NCBI GenBank assembly: GCA_930990125.1
Contig: CAKNOI010000008.1
Location: 1-54,785, forward strand
Reading direction: 5' to 3'
DNA from: an uncultured Clostridiaceae bacterium
Lineage (GTDB): Bacteria; Bacillota; Clostridia; TANB77; CAG-508
Length of the DNA: 54,785 nt
The notes below the pieces were generated by a model that saw only the letters and a program-made list of their open reading frames with translations, was not told the DNA's origin and did not search any database. Shown here piece by piece: positions 1 through 6,140 of this stretch. Made by a program: the position numbers and the translations under genes. Positions within the stretch are counted from its first letter, which is position 1, and the number at the start of each line of letters is the position of its first letter.

Positions 1-124
1 CTTTACTAATTATTCCGTTTTCACCTAGTGTAAAGCTTAGGGTTATTGATGCTAAAATTATTAGAATTACCACCGTAATTACTAAAGCCACTAACGTAAT
101 ACCTTTTTCTTTTCTTCTTTTCAT
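1..124 (-). CDS. Pilin-like surface protein, N-terminal fragment
   Basis: Only the first 41 codons are present; the gene runs off the left edge. The protein starts with a short basic stretch (MKRRKEK) followed by GITLVALVIT and a long hydrophobic helix, which is the layout of a type IV prepilin N-terminal segment: basic leader, Gly, then membrane helix. The same segment starts the protein at 34268-35680. An AGGAGG ribosome-binding site sits 8 nt before the ATG. It is likely a secreted or surface-anchored protein with a divergent C-terminal domain, but that part is outside the window. A long leader (about 125-409) precedes it. Confidence 0.75.
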   Translation of the reverse strand, partial: MKRRKEKGITLVALVITVVILIILASITLSFTLGENGIISK

Positions 125-269
125 GTTTTCATCCTCCTATGTTTTTTAGAAATACTACTTTTTACATTGGCAGTCTATCTTTGTATCGCAAATATACACA
201 GTTTTCCTGTGCTTTTTTATTCTATTTTGTTCTACTTTATCATAACTATTTTTTACAACATTTATGTTA

Positions 270-338
270 TCACCTAAAATAAATGTGTGTGTGTGTTACA
301 GCCTCAAGGCTTTTCGCATTTTTTCTTTGGTGACTCAT
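270..338 (-). CDS. 22-codon leader peptide reading through an AC repeat
   Basis: The ATG at 338 is preceded by a GAGGAG ribosome-binding site 9 nt upstream. The frame encodes MSHQRKNAKSLEAV, then THTH from the dinucleotide repeat, then IYFR and a TGA stop. A change of one repeat unit (2 nt) would change the frame and the stop position. The equivalent small ORF in leader B also starts near its promoter and reads through a dinucleotide repeat. Function unknown; a cis-acting leader peptide is the simplest guess. Confidence 0.45.
   Translation of the reverse strand: MSHQRKNAKSLEAVTHTHIYFR
284..296. repeat. (TG)6 dinucleotide repeat
   Basis: Thirteen perfect nt on the plus strand (CA on the transcribed sense) inside the leader A small ORF. 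Confidence 0.95.
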
Positions 339-415
339 TCTTTTTCTCTCCTCTCTGTATATTTGCACATTTTTTACTTTTATTGTATTGGTAGTATTCC
401 CTCTTTTCGCATTTT

Positions 416-444
416 ATTTTATATGTTTTTCTCCTCATTGTCAA
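416..444 (-). promoter_or_regulatory. Promoter of the pilin-like gene (leader A)
   Basis: TTGACA (minus strand, 439-444) and TAAAAT (416-421) with a 17-nt spacer. It sits just past the stop codon of the surface-protein remnant at 448-591 and starts the long leader of the gene at 1-124. Confidence 0.65.
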
Positions 445-447
445 GTA

Positions 448-591
448 CTAAATTTCTAACATATATGGTTCTGCTTCTGTTCCTTCTCCTCCGGTAATTT
501 TTATATTTAAGCTCTCATCTAAGGTAAAAACTACTCTTAAACCAAAGGTAATATTATAAGATGTTATTCCTCCACTGTTACCTCTTTCCTC
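448..591 (-). pseudogene. C-terminal remnant of a pilin-like surface protein
   Basis: A 47-codon open frame after an upstream TAG, with no start codon or ribosome-binding site. It reads GNSGGITSYNITFGLRVV, then FTLDESLNIKITGGEGTE, then AEPYMLEI and stop. This is close to the usual C-terminal ending of DUF6273-type surface proteins of this group (GxRxVxxL...ITGGDGTxxNPYxL); compare the ending of the gene at 34268, VTSGDGTFENPYTLAP. The rest of the gene is gone, so this is decay product of a lost paralogue. Confidence 0.6.
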
Positions 592-602
592 CTAATGAAT
601 AC

Positions 603-637
603 AAAAAAGGGAGTTAAAACTTAGTTTTAACCCCCTT
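603..637 (-). terminator. Terminator of the orphan repeat RNA
   Basis: On the minus strand a GGG-G-GTTAAAAC stem, a TAA loop, GTTTTAAC-T-CCC, then six T residues. Strong intrinsic terminator ending the short transcript that starts near 744. Confidence 0.8.
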
Positions 638-744
638 AATTAAATTACGCTTTTTATTGTGAGCAAGCGTTTACTCGAATATATCGTTCGCCATTTTTTG
701 AGTTGCGAAACACTCGAATTATTAAATAGCTATTCTCTATTAGT
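638..744 (-). ncRNA. Orphan small RNA with two 39-nt repeats (type III antitoxin-like)
   Basis: A consensus promoter (751-779) and a strong terminator (603-637) bracket a transcript of about 140 nt with no convincing ORF. It holds two imperfect direct repeats, 661-680 and 700-719 on the plus strand (GAG-x-GCG-x-ACTCGAAT), 39 nt apart, each able to form a GAG/CTC hairpin. Its promoter is almost identical to that of the type III antitoxin RNA at 1499-1527, and both RNAs carry AAAAAATG between repeats. It may be a second type III antitoxin RNA that lost its toxin, or an extra antitoxin for the nearby toxin. The repeat sequences of the two RNAs are not clearly homologous. Confidence 0.5.
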
Positions 745-750
745 ATATTC

Positions 751-779
751 ATTATACTATTTTTTATACCTTCTGTCAA
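751..779 (-). promoter_or_regulatory. Promoter of the orphan repeat RNA
   Basis: TTGACA (774-779) and TATAAT (751-756) with 17-nt spacer. About 35 of 40 bases around it are shared with the antitoxin promoter at 1499-1527, so the two are a duplicated promoter. Confidence 0.8.
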
Positions 780-803
780 ATGGTTTTTTGCTATAGGAAT
801 AAT

Positions 804-1280
804 CTAATTTTGTCGTTTTAATAATATTTCTTTCATTTCAATTATATTATAAAACGGAATATTAATACCTCTTTCTGCCATATTAATTACTTGTCTTGAA
901 TAAGCTATAACTTTATTTTTTACTCTTAAAGGAATTTCAACATCCTTATTCTCAGTGGTATATTTTTCTAATATGTAATTTTCCCTTGTTGGAAATAAAT
1001 TTTGTATTAAAAATACTGATTGTTTTCCAACTACTTCTCCAAAAACAAAATTATATATTCTATGTTGTTTTTGTTTTTTATGTTCATATATTTTTTGATA
1101 TTTTTCGTATTTAGTAGAAATAGGAACAAACCAAATAATTTCTTTATTATATTTATCTCTAAAACAGAAATAACATGGTCGTTTTGTTCCACTTTTTTTA
1201 TTTTCCATTAAATTATATTCTTTAAATATCTCAAAAAAATCATCTTTTATAAAATAAAATTTTCCATCTTCTATTATCAT
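804..1280 (-). CDS. Type III toxin-antitoxin toxin, ToxN/AbiQ/CptN family endoribonuclease
   Basis: 158 aa. The sequence has the family layout: a short strand (GKFYFIKDDFFEIF), the KRPCYFCFRD strand, IIWFVPIS followed by a Lys/Tyr-rich helix, then VFLIQNLFPTRENYI and a C-terminal helix. This pattern is that of CptIN-type toxins common in Clostridia. These are endoribonucleases inhibited by a small repeat RNA encoded just upstream. The context agrees: a strong promoter, a two-repeat RNA and a leaky terminator precede the gene. Ribosome-binding site AAAGGAG lies before the ATG. Likely role is abortive phage defence or element maintenance. Confidence 0.8.
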   Translation of the reverse strand: MIIEDGKFYFIKDDFFEIFKEYNLMENKKSGTKRPCYFCFRDKYNKEIIWFVPISTKYEKYQKIYEHKKQKQHRIYNFVFGEVVGKQSVFLIQNLFPTRENYILEKYTTENKDVEIPLRVKNKVIAYSRQVINMAERGINIPFYNIIEMKEILLKRQN

Positions 1281-1303
1281 TTTTATTACATTTCTCCTTT
1301 ATT

Positions 1304-1342
1304 AAAATATGGGATCTAAATTAATTTTATAGACCCCACATT
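1304..1342 (-). terminator. Terminator between antitoxin RNA and toxin gene
   Basis: Minus-strand stem TGGGGTCTA / TAGATCCCA (1330-1338 with 1310-1318, one G-U pair) followed by TATTTT. An imperfect T run is typical of type III loci, where the terminator limits toxin expression relative to the RNA. Confidence 0.75.
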
Positions 1343-1492
1343 TTTAACTATTACTTTTGATTTTTTCACCTACTTATTTATATTCCGCAAGTAGGGGTGC
1401 GATTAACATTTTTTCATTCACAAATTTATATTCGCAAGTGACGTTGCGATTAACATTTTGGTAATAGTAGATATTAAATATCCACTACTATT
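1343..1492 (-). ncRNA. Type III antitoxin RNA with two 47-nt repeats
   Basis: Transcript from the promoter at 1499-1527 to the terminator at 1304-1342. It starts with a hairpin (TAGTAG...CTACTA around 1465-1490) and then has two direct repeats of about 47 nt: the core CGCAAGT occurs at 1386-1392 and 1433-1439, and GATTAACATTTT at 1401-1412 and 1448-1459 (plus-strand letters). Repeat RNAs of this kind fold into pseudoknots, are cut at A-rich sites by the toxin and inhibit it. The A-rich junctions AAAATG are present. Confidence 0.75.
1367..1459. repeat. Two tandem repeats of 47 nt in the antitoxin RNA
   Basis: Copies 1367-1412 and 1414-1459. They share TTTATATT, CGCAAGT, TGCGATTAACATTTT in the same order and spacing; differences cluster in the central loop. 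Confidence 0.8.
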
Positions 1493-1498
1493 ATATTC

Positions 1499-1527
1499 AT
1501 TATACTATTTTTTATACCCAGTGTCAA
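1499..1527 (-). promoter_or_regulatory. Promoter of the type III antitoxin RNA and toxin
   Basis: TTGACA (1522-1527), 17-nt spacer, TATAAT (1499-1504): a perfect sigma-A promoter driving antitoxin RNA and toxin. Near-identical to the promoter at 751-779. Confidence 0.85.
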
Positions 1528-1569
1528 ATGTTTTTTTGCCTAATTCTTTAAGAATTTTTCATTCTCTAA

Positions 1570-1598
1570 TTGATATTTTTTTCCAAATATTATACAAT
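1570..1598 (+). promoter_or_regulatory. Promoter of the acyl-CoA ligase gene
   Basis: TTGATA (1570-1575), 17-nt spacer, TACAAT (1593-1598). It lies upstream of the ATG at 1630 and rules out the earlier in-frame ATG at 1570 as the start. Confidence 0.6.
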
Positions 1599-1629
1599 AA
1601 GTACAGCAAACTTTTGGGAGGTCATAGAA

Positions 1630-3360
1630 ATGTCAAAAATGAAAAATAAATTATATGAGCCGGAAAAAATCGCTAATTTTAGAGAATTAGTAGAGCGTTA
1701 TTCTTTATTTGGAGATAAGACTGCTTTTGCCTATAAACTAAGTCCAAAGGATAAAGAAATTATTCATATTACTTACAAACAATTTCAAAATGACATTTAC
1801 TGTTTAGGAACAGCATTATTAAGTTTAGGTTTAGAAGGAAAAAATGTAGCTATTATTGCTCCTAATCGCTATGAATGGTGCACTAGTTACCTTGCTACTC
1901 AAATAGCTAATATGGTTACTGTTCCTTTAGATAAAGCACTTCCAGATGGAGAAATTGAAAATTTAATTTTACGAAGCTCTGCAGAGGCTGTTATTTTTGA
2001 TGTAAAATATTTAGATGTTTTTCAAAAAATAAAAAAGGAGCAAAAGAGTAACTTAAAATACTATATTTGTATGGATTTTAAAGAAGATAGTAAAGAAATT
2101 TATTCCTATACTCGTTTGTTACAGTCTGGTAAAAAATTATTAGATTATGGAGATACGCGTCTGCAAAATGTAAAAATTGATAATAAAAAAATGGCAGTGA
2201 TGCTCTTTACTTCTGGTACTACGGCTATTGCCAAAGCAGTAGAATTGTCTCAGTTTAATATTTGCGAAAACATTTATGTTATTGGTTGCGTTTGTAAAGT
2301 TGTGCCAGAAGATGTATTTTTATCCTTTTTACCACTTCATCATACTTTTGAATCTACTACAACGTTTTTATATGGTACATACTGTGGTATTACGGTTGCT
2401 TTTTGCGATGGCTTACGTTATGTAGTAGATAATTTAAAAGAATATAAAGTAACTGGTATTGTTTGTGTTCCTTTAATGTTAGAAGCAATGTTTAAAAAAA
2501 TAGAAAAAGGAATTGCTCAAAAAGGAAAAACAAGATTAGTTCACATTATGACTAAAGTTTGCAATTTCTTATTAAAATTGGGAATTGATATTCGTAGAAC
2601 CGTTTTTAAAGAAATATTAGATGAACTTGGTGGACATTTACGTGTTATCGTTTATGGTGCTGCTCCTATGGATAAAAAAGTAGCACAAGGTCTTACCAAT
2701 TTAGGTATTAATTTATTACAAGGCTATGGATTAACGGAAACTTCTCCTGTTATTTGTGCCGAAAATGATAAATACAAAAAACCTGGGTCTTGTGGATTTC
2801 CTATGCCAAATGCAGAAATACGAATTGATTCTCCCAATGACCAAGGAATTGGTGAAATAAAGGTAAAAGGTACTAGCGTTATGTTGGGCTATCATCATAA
2901 TAAAGAAGCAACAGAAGAAGTCCTTAAAGATGGTTGGTTCTATACCGGAGACCTTGGATATTTTGATAAAGAAGGTCACCTATTTATTACTGGTAGAAAA
3001 AAAGATGTTATTGTGTTAAAAAACGGAAAAAATATTTATCCGCAAGAATTAGAAATGCTACTTTCTACCCTTCCCTATGTAGCAGAAGTCATGGTATATG
3101 GAAAGCCTACAAAAGATGGGGATTTAAAAATATGTGCCAAAATAGTTTATCAAGAAGACCTATTAAAACAACATTTTGGCGATGTTTCTAAGGAAGAATA
3201 CCATTCTCTTATTTGGAATGACGTAAAAAACTTAAATAAAACAATGCCTCCTTATAAGTATATTCGTGAAATTTTAGTCACAGATGAACCTATGATTAAA
3301 ACTACTACACAAAAAATAAAGAGACATGAAGAATTAAAGAAACTTTTAGGAAATACTTAA
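1630..3360 (+). CDS. AMP-forming acyl-CoA synthetase (long-chain fatty acid-CoA ligase type)
   Basis: 576 aa from the ATG at 1630, which has a GGGAGG ribosome-binding site; an in-frame ATG 60 nt earlier overlaps the promoter. It activates a fatty acid as acyl-AMP and transfers it to CoA. Visible adenylation motifs: TSGTTAIAKAVELS (phosphate-binding loop), YGAAPM, GYGLTETSP, GWFYTGDLG and the hinge with GRKKDVIVLKNGKNIYPQE, plus a late Lys (TTTQKIKRHEE). The loop is unusual: TSGTT-A-I-A-K-A instead of the common TSGTT-G-x-P-K-G, though the catalytic-site Lys stays. Single-gene transcript ending at the terminator 3364-3397. Substrate chain length cannot be read from sequence. Confidence 0.85.
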   Translation: MSKMKNKLYEPEKIANFRELVERYSLFGDKTAFAYKLSPKDKEIIHITYKQFQNDIYCLGTALLSLGLEGKNVAIIAPNRYEWCTSYLATQIANMVTVPLDKALPDGEIENLILRSSAEAVIFDVKYLDVFQKIKKEQKSNLKYYICMDFKEDSKEIYSYTRLLQSGKKLLDYGDTRLQNVKIDNKKMAVMLFTSGTTAIAKAVELSQFNICENIYVIGCVCKVVPEDVFLSFLPLHHTFESTTTFLYGTYCGITVAFCDGLRYVVDNLKEYKVTGIVCVPLMLEAMFKKIEKGIAQKGKTRLVHIMTKVCNFLLKLGIDIRRTVFKEILDELGGHLRVIVYGAAPMDKKVAQGLTNLGINLLQGYGLTETSPVICAENDKYKKPGSCGFPMPNAEIRIDSPNDQGIGEIKVKGTSVMLGYHHNKEATEEVLKDGWFYTGDLGYFDKEGHLFITGRKKDVIVLKNGKNIYPQELEMLLSTLPYVAEVMVYGKPTKDGDLKICAKIVYQEDLLKQHFGDVSKEEYHSLIWNDVKNLNKTMPPYKYIREILVTDEPMIKTTTQKIKRHEELKKLLGNT

Positions 3361-3363
3361 AAA

Positions 3364-3397
3364 AGCAAAAAAAGTCCAACAGCTAGTTGGGCTTTTT
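3364..3397. terminator. Bidirectional terminator between acyl-CoA ligase and rng
   Basis: AAGTCCAAC / GTTGGGCTT stem with A-rich and T-rich flanks on both sides; serves both converging genes. Confidence 0.8.
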
Positions 3398-3399
3398 GC

Positions 3400-4584
3400 T
3401 TAGCTACAAATATGTTTTCTAGTCATTTCTAATAGGTTTAACTTAGTAAACCCTACAATTTGTGTTTTCGAACGGTCTTGTTTTAAACTTTCTTGTAGTG
3501 TTTGCATTACTTCTTGCCTATCTTTTTCCTCTTCCATATCAATGTAATCAATAATAATAATTCCGCCAATATCACGCAATCGCAATTGTTTTGCAATTTC
3601 AACACTTGCTTCTTTATTTACTTTTAGCACGGTTTTTTCTAAGGTATCTTTACCTACATATTTACCAGAATTAACATCAATTGCTACTAGTGCTTCTGTA
3701 CTATCTATCGTAATAAAACCACCGCATTTTAGCCATATCTTTCTTTCTTTTCTTTTTTCTATTTGTTCTGGCAAATCATATCTATCTAATACATTTTCTG
3801 TTTGTTCTAATGCGACAGTATTTGTTTTTTGCATGTTTTGCAATAAGTAATTTACCTCTTGAAATGTCTTGTCATTATTAACCCAAATTTTTTCAATTCC
3901 CTGATCTAATACATCTAGTAGGAATTTGGTTACTAAGCTTTTCCTTTCATATACTTTTGTTGGCACTTTTTTTGCTGTTTGTATTCTTTTTTGGATGGTT
4001 TCCCATGTTGTAACTATTTCTTGAATATCTTGTTTTATTTCTTCTTCTCTTTTTCCTTCTGCTGCTGTTCTAATAATAGCACCATATTCCTTAGGCAAGT
4101 AATGTTCTACGATTTGTTTTAATCTATTTCTTTCTTCTATGTCTTCAATTTTTTGGGATACCGTAATAAAAGGAGTATTCGGAAGTAAAGCAATAAAACG
4201 GTTTCCTAGGTTAATATGTGCTGATACTCTAGGTCCTTTTCTCATAGTAGCATCTCTTTTTATTTGTACTAGAACTGTTTGTCCCTGTTTTATATAAGTC
4301 TCTATTCGCTGTTCTGGACATAAATTATTAGGATTAGAAGCTAAAGTAATATCTGTTTTGGGTAATATATCTTTTTGATGAATAAAGGCATTTTTTTCTT
4401 CTCCTATATCAATAAAAGCCGCCTGCATACCTGGCAATATGTTTTGTACTTTTCCTAAATAAATATTCCCTTCTAATATTTGTTTTTCTTCATTTTCTTC
4501 GTAATATTCTACTAATTTACCATGGTGGCAAAGTAAAATACATGTGCTACCATCTGGTTTTACATCTATTAGTATTTCTTTCAC
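3400..4584 (-). CDS. rng: Ribonuclease E/G family protein, short form
   Basis: 394 aa. The S1-like RNA-binding region (about residues 37-120) and the RNase H-like catalytic core are present. The two catalytic aspartates are visible: D303 in AIDVNSGK and D346 in IIIIDYIDMEEEKD. The protein stops right after NLLEMTRKHICS, about where longer family members continue into the CPxCxG zinc-link, which is missing. A terminator follows directly (3364-3397), so the ending looks natural, not a frameshift. Without zinc-link it may not form the usual dimer-of-dimers. It lies just downstream of pth, which may share its transcript. Acts in RNA processing and decay. Confidence 0.85.
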   Translation of the reverse strand: MKEILIDVKPDGSTCILLCHHGKLVEYYEENEEKQILEGNIYLGKVQNILPGMQAAFIDIGEEKNAFIHQKDILPKTDITLASNPNNLCPEQRIETYIKQGQTVLVQIKRDATMRKGPRVSAHINLGNRFIALLPNTPFITVSQKIEDIEERNRLKQIVEHYLPKEYGAIIRTAAEGKREEEIKQDIQEIVTTWETIQKRIQTAKKVPTKVYERKSLVTKFLLDVLDQGIEKIWVNNDKTFQEVNYLLQNMQKTNTVALEQTENVLDRYDLPEQIEKRKERKIWLKCGGFITIDSTEALVAIDVNSGKYVGKDTLEKTVLKVNKEASVEIAKQLRLRDIGGIIIIDYIDMEEEKDRQEVMQTLQESLKQDRSKTQIVGFTKLNLLEMTRKHICS

Positions 4585-4599
4585 TATTTTTCGTCCTTT

Positions 4600-5181
4600 C
4601 TAAACGTTATCCTCTTTTGCTTCTCCATTAAACCTATTCATTGCTTTATCTACACCATTTTTCATTATTTCTATTACTGCTTCTGCTGCTTTTTCTACTC
4701 CCTTTTGCAGTATTTGGTATTCTTCTTCTTCTAATTTTCCTATTACATAAGAAATCATTTCGGATTTATCTTGCGGACTACCTATTCCTACTCGTATTCG
4801 GATAAATTCGTCAGATAACAATTCATGCACTACAGATTTCATGCCATTGTGGGTTCCTGGCCCTCCTTTTTTACGAATACGAATGGTTCCTGGCAGGGTA
4901 TCAATATCATCATATACTACAATTAAATTTTGTGGTGTAAGCTTATAAAAGTCTAAAAAGGGTTTAATACATTCTCCACTTAAATTCATATAGGTTTGTG
5001 GTTTTAGTAAAATAACCTTTTCCTTTTCTAACATTCCGCTTCCATATAGTCCATTAAATTTTGCTCTAGAGATTTCTATATCACTTTTTTTAGCAATAGT
5101 ATTAATGACATCAAATCCCATATTATGTCTTGTATAGGCATATTCTTCTTCTGGATTGCCTAGTCCTACGATTACATACAT
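4600..5181 (-). CDS. pth: Peptidyl-tRNA hydrolase
   Basis: 193 aa from the ATG at 5181. A GTG three codons earlier (5190) is possible, but the AAAGGTG ribosome-binding site is best spaced for the ATG. Family motifs: IVGLGNPEEEYAYTRHNMGF with the catalytic His, the substrate Asn in QTYMNLSGE, VVYDDIDTLPG and GGPGTHNGMKS. It recycles peptidyl-tRNA released from stalled ribosomes. Housekeeping gene, upstream of rng on the same strand with a 15-nt gap, so likely co-transcribed. Confidence 0.93.
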   Translation of the reverse strand: MYVIVGLGNPEEEYAYTRHNMGFDVINTIAKKSDIEISRAKFNGLYGSGMLEKEKVILLKPQTYMNLSGECIKPFLDFYKLTPQNLIVVYDDIDTLPGTIRIRKKGGPGTHNGMKSVVHELLSDEFIRIRVGIGSPQDKSEMISYVIGKLEEEEYQILQKGVEKAAEAVIEIMKNGVDKAMNRFNGEAKEDNV

Positions 5182-5279
5182 TGTGCTCACCTTTTCTTTT
5201 TTCTTCTTCCCTATTGTACAATATTTCTACTATTTTAGCAAGAAAAACGTAGTAGAAATATGTCTACTACGTTTTTGCT

Positions 5280-5558
5280 TTATTTTGCTTCTGCTGTTTC
5301 CTTTTGTGCAGGATACACGCTTACTTTCTTTTTATCTCTTCCTAGTCTTTCAAATTTAACAGTACCATCTACTAAAGCATATAGAGTATCATCACTACCG
5401 ATATCTACATTGGTTCCTGGATGGATTTTTGTTCCTCTTTGTCTTACTAGGATATTTCCAGCTAATACAAATTGTCCATCAGCTCTTTTTACTCCAAGAC
5501 GTTTAGACTCACTGTCTCTACCGTTCTTAGAACTACTTTGTCCTTTTTTATGAGCCAT
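5280..5558 (-). CDS. rpmA: 50S ribosomal protein L27
   Basis: 92 aa with the L27 signature [20 protein letters not shown] and [10 protein letters not shown]. The N terminus is [16 protein letters not shown], the mature form found in Gram-negatives. Most Firmicutes have a cleavable extension ending FFAxKKG, removed by the protease Prp encoded between rplU and rpmA; both the extension and a prp gene are missing here. Preceded by rplU with a 30-nt gap. Confidence 0.96.
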   Translation of the reverse strand: MAHKKGQSSSKNGRDSESKRLGVKRADGQFVLAGNILVRQRGTKIHPGTNVDIGSDDTLYALVDGTVKFERLGRDKKKVSVYPAQKETAEAK

Positions 5559-5588
5559 TCTTTTTCACTCCTTTCGATATCTGTTTGT

Positions 5589-5954
5589 TTATTCAGCTAC
5601 TTTTTCAGCTACCTTCTCTGCTTTTTCTGTCTTTTTTGCAGCAGGTAATTTAATCGCTTTAATCTCTACTTTTGTATATGGTTGTCTGTGACCTTGTTTT
5701 CTTCTATAATTCTTTTTTGCTTTGTATTTGTAAACAACTATTTTTTTACCTTTACCATGAGATACAACAGTTCCTTCTACTTTAACACCTTTCACATAAG
5801 GAGCACCAACTTCTACTTTTTCTCCATTGGCTACTAAAATTACTTTATCAAAAGTAACTTTTTTTCCTTCTTCTGTGTCTAGTTTTTCAAAGAAAACAAC
5901 ATCTCCTTCGGTTACTTTGTATTGTCTACCACAGCTCTCGATTATTGCGTACAT
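5589..5954 (-). CDS. rplU: 50S ribosomal protein L21
   Basis: 121 aa, L21 core starting [18 protein letters not shown] and containing [18 protein letters not shown]. It has a charged tail of about 18 residues rich in Ala, Lys and Glu ([13 protein letters not shown]) beyond the usual end. First gene of the rplU-rpmA operon, transcribed from the promoter at 6059-6087 through the leader at 5955-6052. Ribosome-binding site GGGAGGTG. Confidence 0.96.
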   Translation of the reverse strand: MYAIIESCGRQYKVTEGDVVFFEKLDTEEGKKVTFDKVILVANGEKVEVGAPYVKGVKVEGTVVSHGKGKKIVVYKYKAKKNYRRKQGHRQPYTKVEIKAIKLPAAKKTEKAEKVAEKVAE

Positions 5955-6052
5955 AGGTAGTACACCTCCCTTATATGTATACTCGCTAATCCATAAATCT
6001 TAGGTAGTTAGAATACTCTAACATTTAGGCACCATGATTAAGCGGATTACAG
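5955..6052 (-). ncRNA. L21-type ribosomal protein leader
   Basis: The 98-nt leader between the rplU promoter and ATG can pair GTAATCCGCTTAATC near its 5' end with GGATTAGCGAG near its 3' end, and has an internal TTAGAGTATTCTAA hairpin. This matches the position and general form of the L21 leader of Firmicutes, thought to be an autoregulatory site. Assigned by position and pairing only, not by a covariance model. Confidence 0.55.
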
Positions 6053-6058
6053 GTATTT

Positions 6059-6087
6059 ATTGTACCATATTTGGTAAGTCTTGTCAA
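6059..6087 (-). promoter_or_regulatory. Promoter of rplU-rpmA
   Basis: TTGACA (6082-6087), 17-nt spacer, TACAAT (6059-6064). Confidence 0.75.
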
Positions 6088-6140
6088 CAGTAAATTTAAG
6101 ACTAAGTCCCTGTTTCAATATACTTTCCACCGAAAAAATT

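Larger units (their letters stand above)
150..409 (-). promoter_or_regulatory. Leader region of the pilin-like gene, with hairpins (leader A)
   Basis: The untranslated leader of about 285 nt runs from the promoter at 416-444 to the ATG at 124. It holds a short leader ORF (270-338), a CA/TG dinucleotide run at 284-296, a CACAG/CTGTG hairpin near 195-212 and an AAAGATAGACT motif near 173-183. The order and much of the sequence match leader B at 35755-35930. No known riboswitch class fits convincingly. Attenuation or phase-variable control is an inference. Confidence 0.55.

Noticed and set aside
150-330. Cyclic di-GMP riboswitch in the leaders of the pilin-like genes
   Set aside because: Some pieces (GCACAGGAAAAC, ACAAAGATAG) look like the class I aptamer, but the second half of the consensus and the tetraloop receptor cannot be placed in both leaders. 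The elements are better described as an unassigned leader.
2781-3120. GGG codons as a second frameshift signal
   Set aside because: GGG is used in frame as ordinary glycine in intact genes, for example twice in the acyl-CoA ligase, so the effect is not general for G-rich codons.
3400-3420. Frameshift at the end of rng
   Set aside because: No CGG or homopolymer is at the end, and a terminator directly follows the stop, so the short form looks natural.
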